Shown here: positions 11,025-22,548 of the stretch, piece by piece | Layout: the number at the start of each line of letters is the position of its first letter | Position numbering within the stretch: position 1 is the stretch's first letter | DNA from: Trichoplax sp. H2 | Lineage: Eukaryota > Placozoa > Uniplacotomia > Trichoplacea | Direction: 5' to 3' | NCBI GenBank assembly: GCA_003344405.1 | Contig: NOWV01000134.1 | Location: 142,638-206,637, forward strand | Length of the DNA stretch: 64,000 nucleotides | Made by a program: the position numbers and the translations under genes | The notes under the pieces: model-generated | Told to the model about the DNA's origin: nothing | Database searches by the model: none | What the model saw: only the letters and a program-made list of their open reading frames with translations

Positions 11025-14000
11025 ATGTCTTCAAATCCAGAATCGAACTCACTCCTTCTACAGCTCATTAAAGCTGTAAAAAACGGGTAAATCATTGTCG
11101 ATCTTTAGCATAATCATCGATGTCTATAGTCAACAAATGCTGTACTGGACAATTTTCTTCTTCGAGGATGGGTATGCTCGACAGTCGAGAGGGTTTACTG
11201 TGGAAACAAAATTCTATAATTTGTACTATGAATTATTGATTGATAAGGAATGAATGAATAGACTATTAATGTACTATATCTGCGTCGTTATAAGCTATAC
11301 TAAAGTACATGGATAGCTACCTTGGCTTAGACATCTAGTCCATTGTACTTGTTTTCCATAAATTTACATACCGTTTTACGATACTGTACACATATCAAAA
11401 TCGCTGCACCATGCGTAAACTTACACGTAATTTTAAAGGGTGATGCCCTGATATGTGATAGAGGAAGTATTGAATAGGTGATATGAACACCGATAGAAAC
11501 TGACCGAATTACTGTAAAATAACCACCTAAATGACAATAGCAAGATCCCTTCCAGCACTGGGGATAACGATAAAATACTATAATCTTGCGCATAAAACTA
11601 TAGTATTTCTTGTTAATCTAGGAAATTTTTAGAATAATAATTCTTTATTTATAACATTGTTCAGAGTTTGTAAAAACCGTATTGATTCGATTGAATAATT
11701 TTATATCATTAATAGGGATGTGAAAATGTGTAAATGTATAATCGATGGTAGTTGTAACGGCAACTTAGTCAGTGAATTGGATCAGCATGGATACAGTGCG
11801 TTGCATTGGGCGTGCATCGCTGGTCATTCAGAGGTCGTACAATATTTAATTGATGTCGGTGCTAATATTGATTGTGCTAGTATGAGTAAACTAAGTGTGA
11901 AGCCCATTCATTGTGCGTGCACATATGGGCATACACTGTCGGTGGAAATGTTGTTTCAAGCTGGTGCCGATATTAATGCCAAAGACAGTTATGGACGAAC
12001 ACCACTGATTACTGCTGTTCAGAATGATTATACGCTGTTGGTAGCGTATTTGACTACTAAAAGGGCTGCAATCGACCTTACGGATATACATGGTGAAACG
12101 CCCTTACATTGGGCGGCTCACAAAGGTTGTATCAGCTGATCTCTTTAAGTTTAGCTTCGATGGATAAAAGTATTAATGATACCTATCTACAAATTAAATT
12201 GAAATATTACTGTAGTACTTTGCTTTGAATTAGCCAGAAACTTGTTGTATAGTAATCGAAACTTATAACTCATAGAAAAGAGGGATTATACACTTTGATT
12301 TAGTGCCAGTAGTTAGAAATTTACTAATTTCTTGCAGTATCTGAAATGTGCAAGATATCCGTAATAATATATTACTGATGGCAATACTCTACATAGGTTG
12401 TAGAGATATAACCAGAATTCTTATAAATGAAGGAGCTGACCCGAATGCAAAGGATAATTTCGATCAGGTTCACTTGATTTTTAGCAAATAAAATAAGCAT
12501 TCAATGAATATTTTATTTTATGGATTACTTAAGTATATTTATCATCTTTCATCGTAAAAACGATCTCTGCAAATTTTTCCCATAAAAATTAAATTTCTTG
12601 AATTTTATACTGTATATCTACTCTTCTTGCGTCAATAATGTCGTATTTTTTTACCAGACACCACTCCATTTGGCTGCATCACATGGTAGTGTTGTAGTTG
12701 TAGAGATGGTTGCTAATGCCGTGAGTTCATTTCTTATTTCAGATTATTGTCTTGTCTTGAATTTACATATTTTACATATTAAGTAATTCTGCCTTTAAAA
12801 ATTTGTCGTGTATTCACTAATATAGGGAGGTAGTGTTACCAGTTTAACGGAAGATGGCTTAAACCCAATTGATGTTGCTGAAAAGAAAAAAAATGATGCA
12901 GCTGCCGATTATCTGAAAATGTTGAAATCTGGAGGGTGTGGTTTTCTTAATTGTAATTGGAGGTGAATGCTTTCTCTATTTATTTAAATTTTAATGGTAA
13001 TTGGAGAGGTAATTTTAGTGCGAATTTATGATATTAATTTTCATATTGACGAATTTCAATAAATTGACAATTAGAACAATTATAACTGGACCTAGCAGAG
13101 AAACCTATCTCCCTGTTGGTTTCATGCTTATCACATTATTCTGTATGGGCTATCCAATGTATGCCTTGAAGGTAGATATATTCATATGTTATTGAAATTG
13201 ATTACTCCACTTAATGTAATAGAAAGTATTAGCATCAGTAGTCAATGATTGAATTTTAATAATTACATAATTTGGTTAAAGTAATGTTAATTTTTTGTTA
13301 TAGCTGTATCGTTACGTCATATCAACAGCACCTCGGATACATGTAGTCTTTCTTTTATCCAATGCGACATTATGGCTATTTTTATTGCTTACTTATTACA
13401 CAAACCCAGGATATATTCCGAAAAAGACTGGATTCTACGAGAAGGCACTTAAGGAAGTAAGACAGTACTGTTAATATTTCATTAAAAATATCGATAACTT
13501 TGAAATCATTTCTCTTGATACTAAGAATATGAATGATTAAAAGGTACATAAATATGATGGATGTACACTAAACAAGAACCCTTTACAACGCCTCTGTCAT
13601 ACATGTAAAATAATAAAGCCGTTACGTGCGAAACACTGTCGAGTATGCAATAGATGCGTTGGCCATTTCGACCATCACTGTCCCTATGTTTTAAATTGCG
13701 TTGGTTACAGAAATCGGTAAAATTGTATAGGAGTAGTTTACTATATAAACTGACATAACTCATATGATGTGCATGCAAACAATTGGTACTAGCTTTTGTT
13801 GATATATCATTTTTTGTGATAGTGCCTTTTTCCTAGTTTTTGTCGCATCATGCTATGTTGCATGTAGTATTGTAGTATACTATGCAATACATGCAATCAG
13901 GACGGAAGGATTTTCTTGGATATTGAGCGCATTTATATTCCACTTTTCCCTGCTCGATTTTATGCTTTTAGGATTACTACTTTCTCACGTATGTAACTGT

Positions 14001-14292
14001 TGACAACTGTATTTCTACGTACTATTTTGCCATGTATGTTAATACGTCAATTCATTTTATTGACTTCATCTCCTTTAATTTTTTGTCTCTACTATAGATT
14101 TACTTGGCCGCGGCAAACTTAACAACCAACGAATATTTGAATTCATCACGATACCCCTATCTCCGTAGTTCATCGGGATTGTATCGAAATCCTTTTCATC
14201 GTGGATTACTGTACAACTGTTGTGAGCACTTTCATTTGATTCGTCCTTTCAAATTTGATAACTTGGGTGATAATGGAAAAAAAAATATTTAA
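11025..14292 (+). CDS. ZDHHC17: Ankyrin-repeat DHHC palmitoyltransferase (HIP14/ZDHHC17-ZDHHC13 type)
   Basis: Integral-membrane S-palmitoyltransferase that would attach fatty acyl groups to cysteines of client proteins; HIP14 enzymes recruit clients through their cytosolic ankyrin repeats. Ten exons join exactly to 1527 nt (508 aa): 11025-11086, 11716-12125, 12397-12467, 12658-12720, 12826-12962, 13075-13171, 13304-13456, 13544-13716, 13823-13988, 14098-14292. Residues about 45-260 form roughly six ankyrin repeats ([42 protein letters not shown]). Four clear hydrophobic segments flank the zinc-binding cysteine-rich domain, which runs from C349 and holds DHHC at residues 374-377; C377 would be the acyl-enzyme cysteine. 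After DHHC the usual CPWVGNCVG reads CPYVLNCVG. It is shorter than human HIP14 (632 aa), with fewer ankyrin repeats and predicted membrane segments. ZDHHC13 versus ZDHHC17 orthology cannot be decided here, so the symbol is provisional. Confidence 0.93.
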
Positions 14293-15903
14293 AGTAATTG
14301 TTTATCAGCAGTAGATATACATGCAGGTACTGATATTCTTTCTGCTTGTAATACAACATTGCATGTTTGGGCATTTTAATCTAAAACTTTTCAGTCTATT
14401 GCAACCACTGAAACACAGTATTCGCTAGTAATTGACTAGTGTTGATAACGATGAAATGATTGTTCCTTCTGGAGTAACTCATCTAGAACTTGATGATAAT
14501 AATGGTCAATTTTGTATTTATTTCAATTTCTCAGAAACTTATTACATATATCACTAATAGAGTACATGAAATGTACATCAATAGTCATAAACTTTAATTA
14601 TACAGCTGGTAATATTATTGTAACTTCTCACTGAACATTGAACAGGATTGTTAAGCATGGCACGTATCATGGTGTAGGCTATATGGCATATTAGAATTGA
14701 AGTACTGTAAATTATTATCCATTGTTAGATTTCGTATATTTTTTTATTATATTCGAAGACATTCGTTAATGTGTCAAACCTTTGCAAATACAAGTGCAGA
14801 GTTGCTTGAACTGTTTCACGACAACAATAAAACTATTTAAATAACTAAAAGTTTGTCGAGAATAATAGCTGATTGCACCAATGAGATGCAATTGACAGTG
14901 AATTGCTTTACTAACCATAGTAGAAATACGAAGACGTCTGTGAGCTCGTTTCGTAGTTCATTCAGCAACATTCAACGCAATGACATTGTATGAACAAGAA
15001 TAAAGTAGAGATTCATAAGTTTAATTTTGTTTTTTTTGCAATAGTAAGTTAGTATTTATTGGACACTTTGACAACCTACAATAGAATAATAGCTGACAGC
15101 AATATACTGAATGTGATCAAGAGTTCTGATTACATTGTAATTTTGCATTATCCTTTATTTGAATACAACAGTCATTGATACATTCTATCCATTGCTAAAG
15201 TTTGCAGTGCGAACTGTCGTTTTTACACGAATTAATAACCAACCTAGCAAATGCTGTTCGAATTTTGATTTTTCTCTACTTCAATCTTTACGATATGTTT
15301 AATTAAGACATCAGAAGTGAATAGGACTAGTCATGGGCTACACGTAATGTACAGGTCCAACAAAAAAAGCTTAAGTCACAGTTGCTAATTCTATCTGCCC
15401 ACAAATAAGTATTATGTAATAGTATCGGATCTAAAAACGAAGACAACATGCAGAGCAGCAGCCAAGTTTATTTGATATTTTGACACATGTGTCTTACTAG
15501 ACTTATAAGCGAACAGCACCGAATATACAGTACAACGCATTTATCCATTATAATAAACTGAAATATGTCGACAATTTCCACAGAGAAAGTTTTCGACAAA
15601 TGAGTGTCCTGTGCGGTTGGTTATTTATACGTAGATTAGACTTGTAGTTATATACTATAGGTCTCCATTCTTAATTAATTATTTTGGTACTCGTACGTAA
15701 ATAAATTTAAATTGGAAAAAGGCGCTCGAAGTCAAGCAGTAGTTATACCGCGGTCATTAGATACCGTACTTCTTGTAACTTTATCCAGTAATATCCAAGA
15801 TTGACAATTTCTCGAATGTTTCTCTATATCGTATATTATATACTTGAGTGCCTCATTACTAGGGCCAATGCGAGGCCGTAAGATACGACCCAATATTGCG
15901 AAA
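14293..15903. other. Intergenic region between convergent genes
   Basis: The 3' ends of the DHHC gene (+) and the folate-receptor-like gene (-) face each other here. An AATAAA hexamer at 14826-14831 could be the polyadenylation signal of the DHHC gene. I see no exon or repeat in the rest. Confidence 0.45.
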
Positions 15904-16677
15904 TCAAAGCATTGTAGACATATTATTGGTGGAAAGGTGCATTACCAGAAATCCAATTATCAGGAGTAAGTATGACGAAGCAAGCGTTGAAGATTGAGCG
16001 GCATTGATGTTGTGATAGTACTTGGCTACATCGCTGTTTGGGTTGGCTGCCGTCTCAAACCAAGGCTTCATGCACGGTTTATCATCGCTTTGGTACTTAA
16101 ATGAATAATGCCACAAACCCTCACAAAAACCTTTGCTTGTTTTAAAGATCTGACCGAACGTTTTGCAAGTGTTATTTGCTTTACAGTGATTACTACGATT
16201 GATCCACTTCCAATCGTAACGCCAATCGCCACTACAAGTCTTATCATTTTCACATGCAGCAAACCAGTTATCACAAAAACTGGCACAAATAGGTACATGC
16301 ATAAAGCGTTCACTACGACGCGAAGAGGATGCATTGACTATCCATGGACCTACGTTAGGTGAGCATTCATAAAAGCAGGAATCCTGCACCATATAACGAT
16401 AGCACTGGCTGGATAAATTGCCACAGTGATCCCATCTAAAATTGTATAGCACCTGATTTGCAGTTAATGATAACTCCTTTACGGTTGCTGGAGTACAGCA
16501 TGAACGCGCCTTCCAAGGCTTGCACTCAACTAAATCTTGCTCTGGAGTAGGCACTTTTTTATGATAACTTGAAGCGATGCATGTATTTAACGTATCTCGC
16601 GGGGATTGACTGGCGATAGCGATTGTTGACCAAGCTAGTGTTAGCCATGCAAGCAGAATGATGCAGCGAAAAGTCAT
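15904..16677 (-). CDS. FOLR: Folate-receptor-family protein, probably GPI-anchored
   Basis: Secreted or cell-surface protein of the folate receptor / riboflavin-binding family. One intronless frame of 257 aa begins at ATG 16677-16675. Residues 1-22 are a signal peptide (hydrophobic core IILLAWLTLAW). The mature part contains sixteen cysteines, the number expected for the eight disulphides of folate receptors. Family blocks are recognisable: SCCTPATV, YNFRWDHCG, CYRYMVQDSCFYECSP, VPICASFCDNWFAAC and CSGDWRYDWKW. N-glycosylation sequons occur at NLSS, NASS, NRSN and NNTC. The last 20-odd residues are hydrophobic (LLLIIGFLVM) after a small-residue stretch, which fits GPI attachment. Whether the ligand is folate, another vitamin or a protein partner (as for Juno) cannot be told from sequence. 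The lack of introns is notable beside intron-rich neighbours. Confidence 0.9.
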   Translation of the reverse strand: MTFRCIILLAWLTLAWSTIAIASQSPRDTLNTCIASSYHKKVPTPEQDLVECKPWKARSCCTPATVKELSLTANQVLYNFRWDHCGNLSSQCYRYMVQDSCFYECSPNVGPWIVNASSSRRSERFMHVPICASFCDNWFAACENDKTCSGDWRYDWKWINRSNHCKANNTCKTFGQIFKTSKGFCEGLWHYSFKYQSDDKPCMKPWFETAANPNSDVAKYYHNINAAQSSTLASSYLLLIIGFLVMHLSTNNMSTML

Positions 16678-16960
16678 CTTTCATTAATTTATTATAATGA
16701 TTATCGGGATACAAACTAGCACCGAGTTCGAGAAGACCTCCTCACGAAAATAGATAATCCTGCAAACAAAGTCAAATAAAAAAAATTTCATTACCAGATG
16801 ATCCTTACGGTAAAATTCATCAAAAATCTCAAACAGATGGTGATCAACGATTCCATCCTTGATCAAACTATATCGTACACTTGCATGAACCATGAATTTG
16901 AATCAAATTCTTCAGCAATGGCTACCTACCTGTTGCCCAATTTGGCCCTTTCTGTCCACG

Positions 16961-17709
16961 CTACTGATTGCAGTGGAACATTTGAATTCAAGACTTGCTG
17001 TCGTACCAGTCATGGGGAGTACGGTACTGTCAGCTGTTTTTGCCCGTGAGCCATTGCACGCTTCAGTACCGTACTGTATACTGCACACTGCACGGTCAAA
17101 TGTAGTAAAAACACGTGTGCACAGTACACCGGTCTCACCATCGGGTCTTTCTATTTTTATACTGCACTGTGAGGGACGGTGCCGCCGGCACCCTACGGTG
17201 CCAGTGACAGTGGGTCAGTGCGTCTCGTCGTGGACGGATGGATGACTAGAAAATGAAATCTACAGTGCAGTACAGTACTGTACGCACACTTACTGACTAG
17301 AGTACTTTGTACTGTGTGTATCATAACATTTTGTCACTTTCGGGCAATATTTTTCTTTAAGAATAGAGTAAAGCTATAATAGAATGATATACAGTAGTAT
17401 TTGCTTATTAAGATCACTGGTTGAGGCTTTTCAAAGTGACAAAATACTTTGATACACACTGTACACTGTACTGTACAGTACAAGATCGACTGAAGTCTTG
17501 GCAGCCAATCCTACAGTACTATACACTGTACACTACAGTACTGTATGTGAAGAAAAGCGTGACAGAGACACGTGACAAAGTTTATTTCTGGCCTGACCTG
17601 ACCAAACCGGACCGGACGTCCGGAACACCGGCTGGTCGACAAAGAAAGAGGAAAAAGTTGCTCACTGTAAAGCTGCTCTTTATTGAATCAATTGCTTTTG
17701 GATAAATTG
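16961..17709. repeat. Left copy of a gap-flanking duplication (haplotype overlap 1)
   Basis: This segment recurs at 17730-18273 with few substitutions. It ends exactly at the N-gap (17710-17729), and the second copy begins exactly after it. The left copy is about 0.2 kb longer because it holds extra sequence around 17285-17470, including a MITE-like element. It contains GTAC palindromes and no believable gene. The likeliest reading is two allelic contig ends that were not merged. Confidence 0.85.
17312..17461. mobile_element. Mariner/Tc1-like MITE
   Basis: A 150-bp non-coding element with imperfect terminal inverted repeats of about 27 bp. The left end reads CTGTGTGTATCATAACATTT; the right end, reverse-complemented, starts CAGTGTGTATCAAAG. 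Both then share TTTTGTCACTTT. It is flanked by TA on each side (17310-17311 and 17462-17463), the target duplication typical of Tc1/mariner transposons. There is no transposase, so it would move only in trans. It is missing from the second copy of the surrounding repeat. The exact edges are uncertain because the flanks differ a little more than the element alone. Confidence 0.65.
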
Positions 17710-17729
17710 NNNNNNNNNNNNNNNNNNNN
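17710..17729. other. Assembly gap (20 N)
   Basis: Run of 20 Ns flanked by the direct repeat 16961-17709 / 17730-18273. Confidence 0.99.
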
Positions 17730-18273
17730 CTACTGATTGCAGTGGAACATTTGAATTCAAGACTTGCTGTCGTACCAGTCATGGGGAGTACGGTACTGTC
17801 AGCTGTTTTTGCCCGTGAGCCATTGCACGCTTCAGTACCGTACTGTATACTGCACACTGCACGGTCAAATGTAGTAAAACACGTGTGCACAGTACACCGG
17901 TCTCACCATCGGGTCTTTTTATTTTTATACTGCACTATGAGGGACGGCGCGCCGGTACCCTACGGTGCCAGTGAGTCAGTGCGTCTCGTCGTGGACGGAT
18001 GGATGACTAGAAAATGAAATCTACTGTACTGTACAGTACTGTACTGTACAAGATCGACTGAAGTCTTGGCAGCCAATCCTACAGTACTATACACTGTACA
18101 CTACAGTATGTCAAGAAAAGCGTGACAGAGACACGTGACAAAGTTTATTTCTGGCCTGACCTGACCAAACCGGACCGGACGTCCGGAACACCGGCTGGTC
18201 GACAAAGAAAGAGGAAAAGTTGCTCACTGTAAAGCTGCTCTCTTTATTGAATCAATTGCTTTTGGATAAATTG
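17730..18273. repeat. Right copy of gap-flanking duplication (haplotype overlap 1)
   Basis: Near-identical to 16961-17709 but without the MITE-containing segment. It starts at the first base after the gap and continues without a break into unique sequence at 18274, as expected if this contig is the allele of the left one. Confidence 0.85.
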
Positions 18274-21200
18274 AAATTGAACCGACAGTTAATCCATCAA
18301 CTGGCGTATTATTAAAATGAAGGAGGACACATAAAATCGAGTGTTTGACAAAAGTTGTCAAATTGTCTTCCGTTCATCAACACTGATAACTTTTGAATCC
18401 AATTTTATACAGTCTCAGTAACAGCGGACAAGTGAATGTCATTCATTTACTACAAACAGTTGTGGTAAAACGGATCAAACTTTTGATTGCATTGGCTGGT
18501 TCCCCAATCAGTTTTATGAACTTAAGACGTCTTCATTGTCGACGTGTACATTCATTTTTCAAGTAAATTGTAAGCCTATTTTATGGGGGATAGTTTATAA
18601 AGGGAGCAATTGTACCCTATGCAAACATTCACTTAAGCATTTTTCGTTAATATTGGAGGCAGATAAGCTATCATAAGCATACGTACGGCTGGAGTACTTT
18701 GAAAATGGACGGAAAGTGATTGAATTTTAGGAGTTTTGTCAAGTTATGTTTTGATAATATGCTGGCTTACTGATGCATTGTATACTATGTCTATAGTCAG
18801 CATAAACGTCGCATATCTGGCATTAACTGCGGACTGGCTAATATTGTATTCACCGTGAGTTCATTAATGTTCTATTTTAGCTACAGATACCATGTTCAAG
18901 TTTGCATCTACGGATATACTTGTCAATGAAACATGATATTTCAGCGCTATTTGACGGGACGGACAATGAAAAGGAATACTTTAAAGGTGTCTTTTTCTGT
19001 CAAAATAAAAGCGAGCAACAATCTTGGCAAATAATATCACAAGAACTTTTGTATTCATAGCAGCGCACAGGCAGCCAAACTGTTAGCAACGAATTAATTA
19101 TAGATCACTTTTGCACAAGTTACCCGTAGAGAGTGAAATTGGCCACTATCTGCACTATCTTTAGTAGTAACGAATTATAAAGCATGTTTGCACTAGTATC
19201 CATCATATAGGGTTGATATTAAACTCAAACCATCATGAATGATAACGTCATAAATTATCAGAAATAGACGAGCGCGTGTTCAAAAATATCCAAGAGGCCA
19301 AACCAGAATTTATGACAAGATTTGGAATCCATTCTAGAACCTATGCATGTTAACACATAAAAAATGGCACTGTAACACTGTGAATTGCTAACGGATAACA
19401 TTAGTCGCAATTTCCTCTATCTCCTACTATATAGCTAACTATCAATATTGGGACACTTAGATTATGAATATACAGTACTCCTCATTTGCCAAATTACGTA
19501 ACCACTAAACTTGGATTTTAAACTTTTTATTACTCTCCGCATAGCTAATGAATAAAATACTTCGTAATAATTATAATCATAGGTAATACAATGCCTTACT
19601 CTCGTCTATCGACAACTACGTCGTACAGTAAACGGTTCATGAACCCTATCTTCGCTGAGGTATCGAATACAATATACCGGATTAAATAAAAAAAAAATTA
19701 GAGGCGCCATCTGTATTTAAATTACGGCCGTGTCTGTAGTGATAGTTTAAACAAAACGGGAAAAGTTCAAATTTAGACTCAGAAGAATAAAAACGTTTTC
19801 GTTAGGGCAACTCTTGTCAAGATGACAATCAAATTTCACATTGATAAGGAGTACATTGGTAAATCTCCGATTCACTTTTATCTACATTTTCAACAATCTA
19901 AAGTCCAAGACTGGCATTAGTCGCTGTAAGTGGCGCATTATTTAAAGTACTATGCTGAAAACAAATTTATCTCGATCTTTCAGTCAGTACGAACTAAAAC
20001 AAATACCTCCAAAGGATAGTACAGGTGCTAACATTCCTAACCGGAATTAACAGATAGAAGACAATAGCACTACAGAGTCATGGTATGATTGTCATAAACG
20101 TTTGCACGAAGTTATCATCAGATTTATTTACTCTCTAATCTGCATTTAAAGCAGTTTAGTAAACTCAATGTGAATCGATAGAATTTAGGTCGACTTCCTT
20201 CGCTTCCTGGACCTTATAATACATGTACAACTTAAAATATAAAATATCTCAATTTGATGAAAGAAAATTAAATAAAAAAATACTGCCGTCTACATGGCAT
20301 TGTTACGTGGGATTCTTATGCCGTATTTAGTCACAATGACCTAAACTACCTTAAACCAGATATGCATTATTTTGGCTAAGTATTCTACTGTTATATATAT
20401 ATAAAAATATGTTCTGTCTATATTTAAGTATCCACTAGTTTCGAATATTGCCAATAATGGCATTGAAACGCTAGCTGTAGAAGGTAAATTTGGGGAAATG
20501 CCATACTCTGTGCAGCACTGCTGGGAGCCTGTAAAACATTTGATTCTAGCTAGTATACTAGTTTTGAATATTGCCAATAATGGCATTAGATCGCTAGCTG
20601 TAGAAGGTAAATTTGGGGAAATGCCATACTCTGTGCTGCACTGCTGGGAGCCTGTAAAACATTTGATTCTAGCTAGTATACGTTATTGTTTGAATGCATA
20701 GTATATTTTGATTAATTCTAAAAGTATCGCACTAAAGTACTTCCAATATTATGCTAATTTCGGCATTTACCAGGTCATCCACAATCTCCTTAAGTAATAC
20801 TGAATACGAATCATCGTCATAGAGCAATCAAAATATCGCTTCATCTAACTTTATGATACTAATGATAATTTAAAAGAATTATTTACCAACAGATGTACTA
20901 GATTGTGATCTTTGCTCTGTAAATATACACTGTTCATAGTACTCGTATGTCGAAGGTTATGAAAAGAATTAGCATATTACCCCATTATAAATCTACTGTA
21001 AAATGGCAGGTATTAACTGTCTTTCCTAATTAATTTTTCTCTATAAAGGCTCAAAAGTCTAAACAGCAATCATACACTTCATTAGTTGCAGCAAAGAGCG
21101 ATCCTACTGAAATCGTGTACTATTGTTATAATTGATGATAGTCTAGTAGTGTTTATATGATATAACGACATTTTTTTAATAGTTACATGCTCGTTAAAAA

Positions 21201-22548
21201 TGAAGATCAGCTCTATGTAAGACTCATTTCTACTGCATGATTAGTTCAGTACATCCATTATAAACAATATGATATCGATGATATTACGACGACCAGTAAT
21301 TGTCACTATATTAACAAGAAATTTTAGTTTGTTACCATACTATATTGTCTAATCCATTACGCTTTAAGAAAATTTTTGTGTAAATTCAATCTATAACTTG
21401 TAAATCAAGGAATATATAAATCCAATATCATTCTGGATGAAGGCAATCTTACTATCAATACCTAGACATCAATAAATACACATAATACAATATTATCAGA
21501 AAAAGACAGACAATAAATGATGTCAAATAACCTCAATTGGTCATAATAATAGCCATAATAGATGATAGAAAGCTACAATTAATAATCTCATAAAATATTC
21601 TTGTGAAACATTGACAAACGTTTGTTATAATCTATTCCAATCGATCGATGAATGGCATATGACAGATGGTTTATTAACAATAATTAAGATTGTTGTGAAT
21701 AGGATGAGTCTAGAAGGGGTGGAGGAAAAAGATGGATATTAATAAATAAATATAATCAAAAGTGTTTTTAGTTGTTGAATATTAAAATCATTTTTCTATT
21801 TCACCTCTATACTAGCTTCCAATCAATCGAATTGACAACTCTATATTCAATAAATGCGATGGCAAGATAAAAATAGCTATCAATAAAATAATAATAGTAA
21901 GAAAGAATGAATGATATTATTCGGATCTAATACTAACTACTGTAAGGTATTCAACAATTTTTACTGTAATCTATAAAAAATGATACCCTATATATTTGCG
22001 TATTGATGATGCAATTACAATTCAATTGTGGACAATATATGAAAGAGATATTACCATCAATTTTTAGAATTTAATCATTCACCTGGAGAGTTAGGTTATT
22101 ACCCCCCACCTCACACATTTATAAAAAACGCAATACCAATTTTTACGCAAAATTCTTTCTTTATTTTTTAATTCAAACATTACAATATAAATTGGTACCG
22201 TATCTATTATTATTATCATTTACCTTGACGACGGCATCAACGTTTATCAACTGCTTATTTTTCTTTATAAATATAGCATATCTTAGAGATTCTTTATATT
22301 TACCTTATCGGTATAACCAATTTAGTTAGTACTGTAAGTGACTAAAAGCAATCATTTAGTGTGGCAATCTTATCGATCGTCTATACATAAAAATTGAGTA
22401 CTAAGCAAATCTCATAAAGTAGTAGTATCGTATCTTATTTTATTAACCACGCTAGTTGGACATCTAAAATAGCCAGGAGTGAATCTCCGATAACATTATT
22501 ACTAATATTGGATATATCGAACTTTCTTATTTACATTTTAACACAAGA
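18274..22548. other. Gene-poor region
   Basis: Apart from a 123-bp tandem duplication at 20.4-20.7 kb, I find no exon chain, RNA gene or element in these 4.3 kb of AT-rich sequence. Frames are short on both strands. Confidence 0.45.
20434..20680. repeat. 123-bp direct tandem duplication, two copies
   Basis: Copies at 20434-20556 and 20557-20680 are almost identical. The unit is 41 codons long and one plus-strand frame stays open through both copies, coding for a repeat containing EGKFGEMPYS and HCWEPVKHLIL. No start codon context, splice sites or known domain support a gene, so I call it a repeat. Confidence 0.8.

Noticed and set aside
16892-18017. Plus-strand frames of 91-117 aa repeated on both sides of the first gap
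   Set aside because: The two copies are the haplotype overlap; the frames are not conserved in length between copies and show no domain.
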